DNA from: a bacterium
Lineage (GTDB): Bacteria > Verrucomicrobiota > Kiritimatiellia > CAIKKV01 > CAITUY01
Reading direction: 5' to 3'
DNA length: 36,904 bases
Assembly (NCBI GenBank): GCA_037143175.1
Contig: JBAWZF010000028.1
Span: forward strand, 1-36,904
The notes below the pieces were generated by a model. It saw only the letters and a program-made list of their open reading frames with translations. It was not told the DNA's origin and ran no database searches. A program made the position numbers and the translations under genes. Position 1 is the stretch's first letter, and every line of letters begins with the position of its first letter. Below, one piece after another: positions 15,451-24,723 of this stretch.

Positions 15451-16367
15451 CGTTGCTTCGCCGACTCTTCAGCGCCATCATTCTACTGGGCACTTCGGGC
15501 CTGCTCCTATTCAAGCTTCCCTCCATTCTGGGAGTCGTGGTGGTCATGGTGCTCGCGGTTCTGGCGCTTCTTGAGTTTTATAACATCCAGAAAAACAGCG
15601 GTATCCCCGCCTTCCGGAATATCGGGATTGTCTCCGGCGTCGCCATTTTAGCCTCAGCGTATGTGAGCCTGAATGTCAGTACGATTATCGGTCCCGCGGC
15701 CCCCGACGCCTGGCGTGAATTGCCCGGCCTCGTGGTTACCATGATTGTATTCATTATTTTCGTCAGGCAATTCCCCCAAAAGGAAAACCCTCAGCCGCTC
15801 CCAACCATCGCCTGCACCATGCTGGGACTCGTCTATCTCCCCCTCATGCTGATGTTCATGATGCATCTCTGCTTCCGCTGGACGCCCACCTCATGGAATA
15901 TGCCGTTTAGTCCAACGGCACGGGCCGTGATCCTTTACCTCATCGTCGTAGTCAAAGCCTCGGATGTTGGGGCATATCTGGTTGGAAGCACCTGTGGACG
16001 TCACAAAATGTTCCCGCGCATCTCGCCGGGTAAAACGTGGGAAGGTCTGGCGGGCGGATTTATCACGGGGATTTTAGCCAGCCTTGCGCTCTTCTGGCTG
16101 TGGCATAATCCAAGCCCGGAAAGTCATACGGCTGAATTGGGCCGTCTCACCATCACTTTTGGACACGCCTTGTTTCTGGGCGCATTTTTAGCCGCCATCG
16201 GCGTCATCGGGGATTTGGTTGAATCGTTATTAAAACGCAGTGCCGGGCTCAAAGATTCCGGCTGTATTTTCCCGGGTATGGGCGGAATTCTGGATGTTAT
16301 CGACAGTCTGTTGTTCGCGGCACCGGCCCTGTATTTCTATCTGCGCTGGTTTGCTCACGTCATCTAA
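15447..16367 (+). CDS. cdsA: phosphatidate cytidylyltransferase
   Basis: A 306-residue integral membrane enzyme converting phosphatidic acid and CTP to CDP-diacylglycerol, the branch point for phospholipid synthesis. About eight hydrophobic segments are visible. SPGKTWEGLAGG (near 192-203) and the C-terminal CdsA signature, GDLVESLLKRSAGLKDSG followed by PGMGGILDVIDSL, carry the metal-binding aspartates. The length is slightly above the typical bacterial 270-290. The ATG overlaps the uppS stop. It has the classical position between uppS and dxr found in many bacteria. Confidence 0.95.
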   Translation: MTLLRRLFSAIILLGTSGLLLFKLPSILGVVVVMVLAVLALLEFYNIQKNSGIPAFRNIGIVSGVAILASAYVSLNVSTIIGPAAPDAWRELPGLVVTMIVFIIFVRQFPQKENPQPLPTIACTMLGLVYLPLMLMFMMHLCFRWTPTSWNMPFSPTARAVILYLIVVVKASDVGAYLVGSTCGRHKMFPRISPGKTWEGLAGGFITGILASLALFWLWHNPSPESHTAELGRLTITFGHALFLGAFLAAIGVIGDLVESLLKRSAGLKDSGCIFPGMGGILDVIDSLLFAAPALYFYLRWFAHVI

Positions 16368-16372
16368 AACCC

Positions 16373-17545
16373 ATGAAAAAGAAAATTGTTATTCTGGGCA
16401 GTACGGGATCCATTGGTGAAAACGCCATTCGCGTTGCGGCAGTTTTGCCGTCCCGCCTCAAAATTATTGGTATCGCGTCGAACACCAGCGCGAGCCGGCT
16501 GCTGGAACAAGCCGCAGAGCTTCACATTAAACATGTGGCCATTGCCGATCCGGGGATCGCGGCAGCCACCCGGCAGAGCAGTCCGAAAAATATCCGTCTC
16601 TACAGCGGTGCCAGCGGGGTTGAAGAACTGGCGGCTCTTCCTGATGCAGACCTCGTGCTTTGCGCCATGGTGGGGATGGCTGGTTTGAAGCCGGTTCTCG
16701 CCGCGCTCCGACAGGGAACCGATGTGGCCATTGCCACCAAGGAGGTTCTGGTGGCCGCCGGGGGAATGGTTCTGGACTGTGCGCGCCAGAACAAGGCCCG
16801 GCTGCTCCCCGTCGACAGCGAGCACAGCGCTATTTTCCAGTGTTTGGAAGGCAAGCCGGCCTCCTCGATCCGTCGGCTGATTCTCACGGCCTCCGGGGGG
16901 CCGTTCGGCTCGAATCGTTCCATCGATTTCGACAAAGTCACCGTTGCCCAGGCACTTAAGCACCCCCGCTGGAACATGGGCCCCAAGGTGAGCATTGATT
17001 CGGCCACCCTCATGAACAAGGGATTGGAAATCATGGAAGCCCACTGGCTTTTCGGGATTCCCTATGATCGCATTGATGTCGTCATCCACCCGGAAAGCAT
17101 CATCCATTCGATGGTTGAGTTTGTGGATGGCAGTATCCTGGCGCAACTCAGTCCGCCGGACATGCGTTTTGCCATCCAGCATGCACTTACCTGGCCGGAT
17201 CGTGAGGATGGCGGGCTTCCAAGACTGGACTTCGCCACCCTGGGCGCCATGCATTTTGAAACGCCCGACTTGGATCGCTTCCCCTGCCTCGGGCTTGCCC
17301 GTAAGGCTGCCATCACGGGTGGCACCATGCCCTGCGTCTTAAACGCCGCCAATGAAATTGCCGTACAGGCATTTCTCGACAATCAAATTACATTCGCCGG
17401 CATCTGGCATGCCGTTGAAGCGGTTATGGCACACCATAACGTCATAGCCAAACCTACTCTTGACCAAATATACACAACAGATCACTGGAGCCGGCAGGAA
17501 GCTAAACGCGTCTGCCTGATTGCCGCCAAACGAAAGAAAGCCTGA
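16373..17545 (+). CDS. dxr: 1-deoxy-D-xylulose 5-phosphate reductoisomerase
   Basis: A 390-residue NADPH-dependent enzyme that turns DXP into 2-C-methyl-D-erythritol 4-phosphate, the committed step of the MEP isoprenoid pathway and the target of fosmidomycin. The NADPH-binding GSTGSIGENAIRV lies at 9-21. The metal and substrate site is marked by the DSEHSAIFQCL region, TASGGPF, and IDSATLMNKGLEIMEAHWLF. The flexible active-site loop and C-terminal helical domain follow (HPESIIHSMVEFVDGS). Length and motifs are complete. The ATG starts 5 nt after cdsA. The previous and next genes use or protect the membrane lipids whose precursors it makes. Confidence 0.97.
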   Translation: MKKKIVILGSTGSIGENAIRVAAVLPSRLKIIGIASNTSASRLLEQAAELHIKHVAIADPGIAAATRQSSPKNIRLYSGASGVEELAALPDADLVLCAMVGMAGLKPVLAALRQGTDVAIATKEVLVAAGGMVLDCARQNKARLLPVDSEHSAIFQCLEGKPASSIRRLILTASGGPFGSNRSIDFDKVTVAQALKHPRWNMGPKVSIDSATLMNKGLEIMEAHWLFGIPYDRIDVVIHPESIIHSMVEFVDGSILAQLSPPDMRFAIQHALTWPDREDGGLPRLDFATLGAMHFETPDLDRFPCLGLARKAAITGGTMPCVLNAANEIAVQAFLDNQITFAGIWHAVEAVMAHHNVIAKPTLDQIYTTDHWSRQEAKRVCLIAAKRKKA

Positions 17546-17549
17546 ACCT

Positions 17550-18998
17550 ATGCTAACTGCCATCGTCACCATCGCCATCGTCGCCATTTTATTCGGGATG
17601 ACTATTTTCGTTCACGAACTGGGCCACTTTCTGGCCGCCCGTTATTTCGGTTTCAAAGTGGATGTTTTTTCCATCGGGTTCGGCCCGGCCATATGGCAGC
17701 GCACCTACAATGGCGTGGCTTACAAAATCTGCATTATCCCGCTGGGCGGGTATGTTGCCCTGCCCCAACTGGACCCGACCGGGATGAGCCTGATTCAAGG
17801 CGAGACCGACAGTTCCACCAAGACGTCTGACGTTCCAGAATCAACGCCAACGGAACCCGCCCGTAATCTTCCAGCCATCGCCCCTTGGAAACGGATCATC
17901 GTCTCAATCGCCGGCGCGGCAGGCAATATGGTCTTCGCCATCTTCCTTGCCTGGGTGGTATATGTTGTTGGCAAACCGGCTTCAGTCGCGGAAGAGACCT
18001 CGATTGTCGGCTATGTGGCCACCTCCAGCGCGGCTTACACCAATGGCCTGCGCTGCGGCGATGAAATCCTGGCAGTCAATGGCCAGCCAGTTAAAAACTG
18101 GGTCGAATTTCTAATGACGTCCTCACGCCATACTCTGGCCACCGTTACCGTTCAGCGCGTGTCTGAGCAGCTCACACTCACCCTCCCCGGCGCGGAATCG
18201 ATTGGCCAGATCGACAGCAAAGGGCTGTGTATGGTTTTCAATATAGCGCCCGGCATGAGCGCCGAAAAAGCAGGCTTTCAGCGGGGTGACCTGCTCAGTG
18301 AATTCGATGGCCAGAAGATTTACAGCCCCGGCCACCTCGTCAGCATCATGCAGAACTACAAGGGGAAATCGGTTCCCATGGTTTATTATCGTGACGGGAA
18401 ACGCCTGACCACTCTGGTGACTCCCGACTACGACCCCGCCACGGAACGGATTCGTATCGGCATTGAATTCAATCCCAAGCAGGTTGATGTGGACTTCAAC
18501 AAGATCGTTCATCCCTCACCGTGGACGCAAATTCACTTTCATTCCACCGCCATCTTCCAGACCCTGCACGCCCTGACCGTCCCTGGGCAGGCCAGTAATA
18601 CCGCCAAGCAGATTGGCGGACCGCTGGCCATCCTGATCGCTTACTACTACGTGGTCAAACTGAGCCTGATGATCGCCGTCTTCTTCACCAGCTTCCTGAA
18701 TGTCAATCTGGCCATTATCAACCTGTTGCCCATTCCTGTGCTGGACGGGGGGCATATCGTCTTTTCCTTGTGGGAAATGATCTTCCGCCGGCCGCTTCAC
18801 TCAAAAATTATTGTGGGACTCACCAACCTTTTCGCCATATTGTTGATTGTCCTATTTGTGTTTCTCACCGGCCGTGACACCTATCGCTATACGGCCATAG
18901 GCGGCAAAATCAACAAATGGATGAACGGGAAAACAAACGTCACGACAGTTCTGTCTGAAGCAGCAACCAATGCGCCCCCCGCCGAACCCGGCAAGTAA
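17550..18998 (+). CDS. rseP: RseP-like site-2 intramembrane zinc metalloprotease
   Basis: A 482-residue S2P-family protease. The active site is H22-E23-H26 (HELGH) in the first membrane helix; the third zinc ligand is the Asp of NLLPIPVLDGGH near residue 399. Two PDZ domains lie between the catalytic helices: the first around SAAYTNGLRCGDEILAVNGQ, the second around MSAEKAGFQRGDLLSEFDG. The family cuts membrane-bound anti-sigma factors and leftover signal peptides. A low-complexity Ser/Thr/Pro linker near 85-112 precedes the second helix. I chose the ATG at 17550, since an earlier in-frame ATG (17520) lies within dxr and would displace the first helix. The anti-sigma target is not in the window. 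Confidence 0.93.
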   Translation: MLTAIVTIAIVAILFGMTIFVHELGHFLAARYFGFKVDVFSIGFGPAIWQRTYNGVAYKICIIPLGGYVALPQLDPTGMSLIQGETDSSTKTSDVPESTPTEPARNLPAIAPWKRIIVSIAGAAGNMVFAIFLAWVVYVVGKPASVAEETSIVGYVATSSAAYTNGLRCGDEILAVNGQPVKNWVEFLMTSSRHTLATVTVQRVSEQLTLTLPGAESIGQIDSKGLCMVFNIAPGMSAEKAGFQRGDLLSEFDGQKIYSPGHLVSIMQNYKGKSVPMVYYRDGKRLTTLVTPDYDPATERIRIGIEFNPKQVDVDFNKIVHPSPWTQIHFHSTAIFQTLHALTVPGQASNTAKQIGGPLAILIAYYYVVKLSLMIAVFFTSFLNVNLAIINLLPIPVLDGGHIVFSLWEMIFRRPLHSKIIVGLTNLFAILLIVLFVFLTGRDTYRYTAIGGKINKWMNGKTNVTTVLSEAATNAPPAEPGK

Positions 18999-18999
18999 T

Positions 19000-20091
19000 A
19001 TGCACCCCGCCATCGACATCCAGCGTCATCCCACCAGCCAGATTCAGGTCGGCTCGGTAATCGTTGGAGGGAACGCACCGATCAGCGTTCAGACCATGAC
19101 GAAAACGGACACCCGCAACGTTGCGGCCACCGTCATGCAGATTCAGGAAATTCAGGAAGCCGGCTGCGACATTGTCCGTCTCGCTGTCATCGATGAGGAA
19201 GCCGCACATGCACTGGCGGCCATCCGCAAGCAAGTAACCATCCCCCTGATCGCCGACATTCACTTCAACCATAAGCTCGCCCTGATTGCGCTTGAGGGCG
19301 GGATAGATGGCCTGAGAATCAATCCCGGCAACATTGGCAGCCTGGATCGTGTACGCGAGGTGGTCAGGGCCGCCGCTGGACGTCAGGTCCCCATCCGTAT
19401 TGGCGTCAATGGCGGCTCACTGGAAAAGGATTTACTGGAGAAATATGGGAGCGCCACAGCGGAAGCCCTGGTTGAAAGCGCCATGCGGCATGTTCGCATT
19501 CTCGAGGATGCCGGACATACCTGGATCAAGATTTCCGTCAAAGCGTCTGATGTGCCCCGTACACTGCAAGCCTACCGTCTGTTATCCAAAACGACTGACC
19601 ACCCGCTCCATCTCGGGGTCACCGAAGCGGGAACCCTCCTCAATGGAACGATTCGCTCCAGCGTGGCAATGGGTATGCTCATCGCCGAAGGTATTGGTGA
19701 TACCCTGCGCGTATCACTGACCGATTCCCCTATTCAAGAAGTCAAGGTCGGCCTCGAACTGTTGCGCTGCTTTGGCCTGAGGCCGCCGGGCGCCAGCGTT
19801 ATTTCATGTCCCACCTGCGGCAGAGTTCAGATCAATGTGGTGGCACTCGCCCAGCAGGTTGAAACGGAACTTGATAAATTCTATCGCACCAATCCATCGG
19901 CCCCCCACCCCACCGTGGCGGTCATGGGCTGCCTGGTCAATGGGCCGGGTGAAGCTCGTGAGGCCGATATCGCCATCGCCGGTGGACAAGGCAAAGCTGC
20001 CATTTATGTCAAAGGCGCATTTCTGGCCACGGTTCAGGAGGCTGACATTTTGAATCAGCTTATCGAACAGGTCAGAAACTGGAAGAGTTGA
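19000..20091 (+). CDS. ispG: 4-hydroxy-3-methylbut-2-enyl diphosphate synthase
   Basis: A 363-residue iron-sulfur enzyme (GcpE) that converts MEcPP to HMBPP, the penultimate MEP-pathway step. The N-terminal TIM-barrel begins with VGGNAPISVQTMTKTDT. The three 4Fe-4S cysteines are C270 and C273 (SCPTCGR) and C311 (GCLVNGPGE), with the conserved glutamate following. The length matches the short bacterial form without the inserted A* domain. The ATG at 19000 begins one base after the rseP stop; an ATG at 18970 inside rseP would add ten unlikely residues. Together with dxr, two of the pathway's seven steps are encoded in this operon. Confidence 0.96.
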   Translation: MHPAIDIQRHPTSQIQVGSVIVGGNAPISVQTMTKTDTRNVAATVMQIQEIQEAGCDIVRLAVIDEEAAHALAAIRKQVTIPLIADIHFNHKLALIALEGGIDGLRINPGNIGSLDRVREVVRAAAGRQVPIRIGVNGGSLEKDLLEKYGSATAEALVESAMRHVRILEDAGHTWIKISVKASDVPRTLQAYRLLSKTTDHPLHLGVTEAGTLLNGTIRSSVAMGMLIAEGIGDTLRVSLTDSPIQEVKVGLELLRCFGLRPPGASVISCPTCGRVQINVVALAQQVETELDKFYRTNPSAPHPTVAVMGCLVNGPGEAREADIAIAGGQGKAAIYVKGAFLATVQEADILNQLIEQVRNWKS

Positions 20092-20093
20092 TT

Positions 20094-20750
20094 ATGGTTT
20101 CATATAAACATATTATCTGGGACTGGAATGGGACCCTGTTGGATGATGCGCAGGCTTGCGTGGATGCCCTCAACATTCTCCTGAAAGATCGGAAATTACC
20201 CACTATCTCGCATGAGGATTATCTGGAGGTCTTTGATTTTCCCGTCCGCGATTACTACCTCAAACTGGGCTTTGATTTCTCGAAACATGACTGGGATGAG
20301 GTCTCCCATGATTACCATAAAGCCTACGCACGTACGTCCGCCTCGGTACTTCTCCGAGCGGGCGCTCAAGCCGCACTGACCACTATTCAGGCCAAAGGGC
20401 TCGGACTATCCATCCTCTCGGCCTGTGAACTTAAAATCCTTAAGCGTATGATCAATGAGCGGGGAATCCTTCCCTATTTTGAGCACATCTATGGGCTCAA
20501 TGATCTCTATGCAAGTTCCAAAATAGATCTTGGCCATGCCTTGTTTAACAACACGGGCATCAAAAAACAGGGTGCGTTGCTGATCGGCGATACCACCCAC
20601 GACTACGAGGTCGCACAAGCCATGGGCATCCCCTGCCTCCTGATGACCGGCGGCCATCAGTCCCGGCGCAAACTGGCAGCGCTCGGCTGCCCGGTAGTTC
20701 AGGATTTTTCAGGTGTTCTTGATTTTCTATTCTCCTTTAACCCGGCCTAG
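20094..20750 (+). CDS. HAD-superfamily phosphatase
   Basis: A 218-residue haloacid dehalogenase-like hydrolase. Motif I is WDWNGTLLDD (the nucleophile Asp, with the common D-W-N-G-T variant instead of D-L-D-G-T). Motif II is ILSA, Lys of motif III lies in the ASSKIDLG stretch, and motif IV is IGDTTHDYEVAQAMG. A helical cap of type C1 lies between motifs I and II, as in phosphoglycolate and related phosphatases. The substrate cannot be named; a second, more canonical Gph-like enzyme is encoded at 25281-25916. I prefer the ATG at 20094; a TTG at 20088 overlaps the ispG stop and would add two residues. It continues the ispG operon. Confidence 0.85.
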   Translation: MVSYKHIIWDWNGTLLDDAQACVDALNILLKDRKLPTISHEDYLEVFDFPVRDYYLKLGFDFSKHDWDEVSHDYHKAYARTSASVLLRAGAQAALTTIQAKGLGLSILSACELKILKRMINERGILPYFEHIYGLNDLYASSKIDLGHALFNNTGIKKQGALLIGDTTHDYEVAQAMGIPCLLMTGGHQSRRKLAALGCPVVQDFSGVLDFLFSFNPA

Positions 20751-20770
20751 CCGGAACCGAGAAAAAGAGT

Positions 20771-22282
20771 TTGAACAGAATCACGCAAAGATCACAACGA
20801 AGGTGGCTTGTCACCCTGATCCTGGGGCTCTGGCTGGCCGCCATGGGCTGGCTCATTTTCTACGAAGCTTACCCTGAACTGCGAACTCACTCTTCAGCCG
20901 GATATCGCACCTTTTTATCGCACGGCGTCATGATCATGGATCGCTGGATGAAAATTTCCTTTCAGGGAAAACCTATCGGCTACACACACACCTCGGTCGA
21001 TGTGGATGAAAAAGACGGTACCACCCAATACCGGATCAACAACCGCACCATCCTCTCCATCACCATTATGGGAAGCCGCCAACGTATAGCCGTCAACGCG
21101 GACGCGATTGTGGATGCCCTGTATAAACTGTCGTCGTTCTCTTTCTCGCTGACCTCTACTGGCTACGCGATCACCGTGGAAGGCATTCGGAAACGCGGGA
21201 ACCTTTTCAGTGTTTCCATCAAGGGGATGGGCTCAACCCAACACCTTGATATCACCATTCCTGAGGGAGCTGTAATTTATTCACCCATGACCGAAATGAC
21301 CTTGAAGTCACTCAGCCCTGGTAATTATGCCGTACTGCAAATTTTCAATCCCGTAACCATGACCGCCCAGAATGTTACCGTTCGTGCCCTGCGCCATGAA
21401 TCCCTGCTCCAAAAAAACAAAGCCATTACGACCACCGTGTTGGCGGCAAAGATTGATGGAATGGAGACTCTTTCCTGGATAGACAGTGATGGCCTTATGC
21501 TTAAACAGGAAACCCCTTTCGGCTGGACCATCGAAAGTTGTAGCACCAAGGAGGCCCTGTCGGCCGGGGCCCAAAAGGGAACAGACGACATGCTGACCTC
21601 ACTGGCTGTCCCGATTCACGGCTCAGTCGCCCGTCTTGCCTCAGAACCAGCAGTTACCCTGCGCCTCATAGGCCCTGCATTCTCACGTGACGATCTGCAA
21701 ACCCAGCGCCAAACGGTAATATCCCTCAACAGCAATACCGTCGAGGTCATCGTCCGTTCTGAAACCCTGCCCACCACCGGCTGCGCCAGAACCGAGATCC
21801 CTGCAGACATGAGTCCGTGGCTGGCCGCTACTCCCTTCATTCAGGCAAGCGACAAGCGGCTGATCAAAAAGGCGCTGGAGATCACCGGAGCTTGGACAAA
21901 TAGTCTGGAGGCTGCGATGGCGATCTATCAGTGGGTATTCACCCAAGTTGAGAAAAAGCCCACGGTCAGCCTGCCCTCAGCACTGGATGTGCTGGCTAAT
22001 CCCCAGGGTGATTGCAATGAGCACACCTATTTATTCACAGGACTGGCCAGAGCCGCCGGTCTTCCCTGTAAAGTCAGGGTAGGCCTCACGCTTCATGAAG
22101 GCCAATTTTACTATCACGCCTGGCCTTCAGTCTATGTTGGCCAGTGGCTGGACATGGATCCCACCCGAGGCCTCCCCATCGTCAATACCGGTTACCTCTC
22201 TCTCATCGAAGGCGAACTGGCCGAACAGATGAAATTAATGAGCGTGATTGGAAAACTGAAAGTGGAAATCAGAAGTCAGTAA
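20771..22282 (+). CDS. membrane-anchored transglutaminase-like protein
   Basis: A 503-residue protein with an N-terminal membrane anchor (about residues 12-31) and a large extracytoplasmic part. A transglutaminase-like domain lies at about 370-480, with the full Cys-His-Asp triad visible: C415 in GDCNEH, H449 in YHAW and D463 in DMDPT. The roughly 300 residues before it are beta-rich and unrecognised. Such domains act as cysteine peptidases or amide-forming enzymes on peptides or cell-wall material; no substrate is known here. It starts with TTG at 20771 after a purine-rich GAGAAAAAGAG. The next two genes encode an ABC exporter, which may supply or remove its substrate (inference). Confidence 0.82.
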   Translation: MNRITQRSQRRWLVTLILGLWLAAMGWLIFYEAYPELRTHSSAGYRTFLSHGVMIMDRWMKISFQGKPIGYTHTSVDVDEKDGTTQYRINNRTILSITIMGSRQRIAVNADAIVDALYKLSSFSFSLTSTGYAITVEGIRKRGNLFSVSIKGMGSTQHLDITIPEGAVIYSPMTEMTLKSLSPGNYAVLQIFNPVTMTAQNVTVRALRHESLLQKNKAITTTVLAAKIDGMETLSWIDSDGLMLKQETPFGWTIESCSTKEALSAGAQKGTDDMLTSLAVPIHGSVARLASEPAVTLRLIGPAFSRDDLQTQRQTVISLNSNTVEVIVRSETLPTTGCARTEIPADMSPWLAATPFIQASDKRLIKKALEITGAWTNSLEAAMAIYQWVFTQVEKKPTVSLPSALDVLANPQGDCNEHTYLFTGLARAAGLPCKVRVGLTLHEGQFYYHAWPSVYVGQWLDMDPTRGLPIVNTGYLSLIEGELAEQMKLMSVIGKLKVEIRSQ

Positions 22283-22283
22283 A

Positions 22284-22311
22284 CAGTGGGCAGAGGGCAG
22301 TAGGCAGAGGG
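22284..22311. repeat. heptamer tandem repeat, four copies
   Basis: Four consecutive 7-mers of the form CAGNNGG (CAGTGGG, CAGAGGG, CAGTAGG, CAGAGGG) fill most of the 37-nt gap between the transglutaminase-like gene and the ABC ATPase. The last GAGGG (22307-22311) lies 8 nt before the ATG at 22320 and can serve as its ribosome binding site. Confidence 0.65.
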
Positions 22312-22319
22312 TGTCCATT

Positions 22320-23039
22320 ATGATCAATATTCAGAATCTTAATAAACATTTCGGGGCGGTTCAGGCGGTCAAGGATTTGTCACTCAGCATCCCTGCCGGC
22401 GAACTATTTTGCTTCCTCGGGCCTAATGGTGCCGGCAAAACCACCACCATCAAGATGCTTACCGGTTTGATACGCCCGGATTCCGGCACTATTAAAATCG
22501 GAGAATTCAATATTCAGACCCAGTCCGTTGAGGCTAAGCGCATCATGGGTTACATCCCCGACATGCCCTTCCTCTATGAGAAACTCACGCCTGTCGAGTT
22601 TCTCAAATTTGTGGCCGGACTGTACAATATCACTCGCCCCGATTTAAATGATCATATCGAGGCGGCCCTCCAACAATTCGGGCTACAGGAGGCTAGGAAT
22701 GCCCTGATTGGAGAGTTGTCGCACGGCATGCGCCAACGCCTGCTTTATATGGGCACTTTTATCCATAACCCGAAGGTTATCCTGATTGATGAACCCCTGA
22801 TCGGGCTTGATCCCCATTCCATTCGCATGATCAAGGATCTCCTGCGCGCCAAGGTACGCGATGGTATGACCATTCTCCTGACTACCCATATTCTCGCCCT
22901 GGCCCAGGATATCGCCGACCGGATCGGCATTATCTCCGGTGGCAAACTCATCGCCCTTGGCACTTTCAGTGAACTGCAAATCCAATCCGGCAACAATGGC
23001 ACACTGGAAGAGATCTTCCTGAAACTTACCAGCATATGA
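22320..23039 (+). CDS. ABC transporter ATP-binding protein
   Basis: A 239-residue cytoplasmic ABC ATPase. The Walker A motif is GPNGAGKTT near residues 38-46, the ABC signature is the variant LSHGMRQR, Walker B is VILIDEPLIGLDP, and the switch His is in LLTTHIL. The subfamily resembles drug, lipid or antibiotic-peptide exporters of the CcmA/NatA type, which pair with ABC-2 permeases. That fits the next gene, which it overlaps by ATGA. The ATG at 22320 is preferred; a GTG at 22311 falls inside the heptamer repeat that provides the ribosome binding site. The cargo is unknown. Confidence 0.92.
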   Translation: MINIQNLNKHFGAVQAVKDLSLSIPAGELFCFLGPNGAGKTTTIKMLTGLIRPDSGTIKIGEFNIQTQSVEAKRIMGYIPDMPFLYEKLTPVEFLKFVAGLYNITRPDLNDHIEAALQQFGLQEARNALIGELSHGMRQRLLYMGTFIHNPKVILIDEPLIGLDPHSIRMIKDLLRAKVRDGMTILLTTHILALAQDIADRIGIISGGKLIALGTFSELQIQSGNNGTLEEIFLKLTSI

Positions 23040-24697
23040 CGCCGCTAACCGCCATCTGGATGAAGGATTATTTTGTGCTGCGCAATTTGCGGCGCATGCT
23101 ACAGCGCGAGTCGGTGTTTAAGGTGACCTTCATTCTCCTTTTTGCCACAGGGCTGATGGGAGGTTTCTTCGCCATGTTTATATCCGGCTTCCGGTTCCTC
23201 TCGGAAATGGGGGGAGGCGGCTTCATGATTACCCATCGCCTGTTCGCCCTTTTCTTCCTCGGGCTCGGCATCATGCTATTAATGTCCAACGTTATCACCT
23301 CCTATTCCACCATTTTTAAATCACGGGAAACCCTTTTTCTACTGACCACACCCCTCGATATACGCACCCTGGTGACCTATAAATTCATCGAGTCCAGCCT
23401 GCTCAGTTCCTGGGCCTTTTTCTTTCTGATGCTACCCTATACCGCCGCCTATGCCTGGCATGCCCGCCTTGGGCTACTGTTCCCTGTCTGGACGCTCCTT
23501 CTCGCCATCCCTTTTGTTCTCTTGTGTGGCGCCATCGGAACGCTGATTTCTCTGGCTGCCGTCCGGTGGTTTCCACGCAAAAGGATCTTCTGGGCCGTCA
23601 TCGCAGGCCTAGTATCGGTCGCAACGATTTATGGCATCATCCAAATCCGCCCGGTTCTAAACGAAGACGCCTCGTTCATCCTCAATCGCTTTCTGCCCGG
23701 CCTGCAACTCGCCTCCCACCCCCTCATGCCGAACAGCTGGGTTTCGGAGGGAATCATGGCACTGACCAGCGGCCAATGGACACGCGGACTCCTTTTATGG
23801 CTGGTCCTGATCACCAATACCGCGGTGCTGATGCTCCTCGTTCAATGGTTGGGGGAGCGAACCTTCTACAGTTCCTTCCAGAAGGAAGCGGGAGCGTCAG
23901 GACTTCGTCGCCGGTCCTCCGAACTGCTGGGCTGGCTGGACAAAAGCCTTGTGTTCCTTCCCTATGATATCCGGGGAATGGTCATGAAGGATATCCGCTC
24001 ATTCCTGCGTGATCCCATGCAATGGTCGCAGGCGCTGATCTTTTTTGGCTTACTAGCGATCTACTTCTCCAGTTTCCGATCCTTTCACTACAATCAAATG
24101 CCGGATCTCTGGCGAAACCTGATCGTGTTTCTAAACATCTTCAGTGTGTCATCGGTCATCTGCTCGCTGGCAGCCCGGTTTGTATATCCGCAATTAAGTT
24201 TGGAAGGTCACAGCTTCTGGATTCTGGGACTGGCACCAACAGGCATGCGTCGTATTTTGCTGACCAAGTTTTCCCTGGCGGCGTTGGCCATGGTCACCGT
24301 CAGTGCGGGCTTAATGGGGCTGGCGGCCTGGATGCTTCAGGCGGGATGGGCGTTAACTGTGCTCTCAGTGGGGCTGGCGATCGCGATATCGCTTTCCGCT
24401 GCGGCACTGGCCACCGGGCTGGGTGCCATATTCATTGACCTCAAACAACCCAATCCGGCGGCTATCATCTCGGGATTCGGGGGGACAATGAACCTCGTGT
24501 TCACCTTGGGGTATATGCTCAGTGTTATTCTACCATTCGGATTTATCTGGCACTGGCATGTTACCAGCGGATTTAGCGGCACTCCGTTCCATCAAGCCAA
24601 CATCGCCGCCACCCTCTGGGTTGTGATCCTCTCCCTCACAACGATCATCATTCCCCTCTGGCTCGGCATCCGCAGCCTTAAGCATCGGGAATATTAA
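23036..24697 (+). CDS. ABC-2-type exporter permease
   Basis: A 553-residue polytopic membrane protein with roughly 12 hydrophobic segments, arranged as two similar halves around a cytoplasmic region near 290-325 (KSLVFLPYDIRGMVMKDIRSFLRDPMQW). This is the layout of large putative ABC exporter permeases, where one chain supplies both membrane halves. There is no extracytoplasmic domain of any size. It overlaps the ATPase by four bases (ATGA) and ends the plus-strand run that began at purA; 26 nt then separate it from the converging mntP, with no clear terminator hairpin. The cargo is unknown. The adjacent transglutaminase-like protein makes a peptide or envelope substrate conceivable, but this is a guess. 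Confidence 0.82.
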   Translation: MTPLTAIWMKDYFVLRNLRRMLQRESVFKVTFILLFATGLMGGFFAMFISGFRFLSEMGGGGFMITHRLFALFFLGLGIMLLMSNVITSYSTIFKSRETLFLLTTPLDIRTLVTYKFIESSLLSSWAFFFLMLPYTAAYAWHARLGLLFPVWTLLLAIPFVLLCGAIGTLISLAAVRWFPRKRIFWAVIAGLVSVATIYGIIQIRPVLNEDASFILNRFLPGLQLASHPLMPNSWVSEGIMALTSGQWTRGLLLWLVLITNTAVLMLLVQWLGERTFYSSFQKEAGASGLRRRSSELLGWLDKSLVFLPYDIRGMVMKDIRSFLRDPMQWSQALIFFGLLAIYFSSFRSFHYNQMPDLWRNLIVFLNIFSVSSVICSLAARFVYPQLSLEGHSFWILGLAPTGMRRILLTKFSLAALAMVTVSAGLMGLAAWMLQAGWALTVLSVGLAIAISLSAAALATGLGAIFIDLKQPNPAAIISGFGGTMNLVFTLGYMLSVILPFGFIWHWHVTSGFSGTPFHQANIAATLWVVILSLTTIIIPLWLGIRSLKHREY

Positions 24698-24723
24698 CTT
24701 TTATAATTGCAGGATTGCGGGGA

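Noticed and set aside
16364-17254. 296-codon open frame antisense to dxr
   Set aside because: The sense strand carries a full, conserved Dxr; the antisense product has no family pattern.
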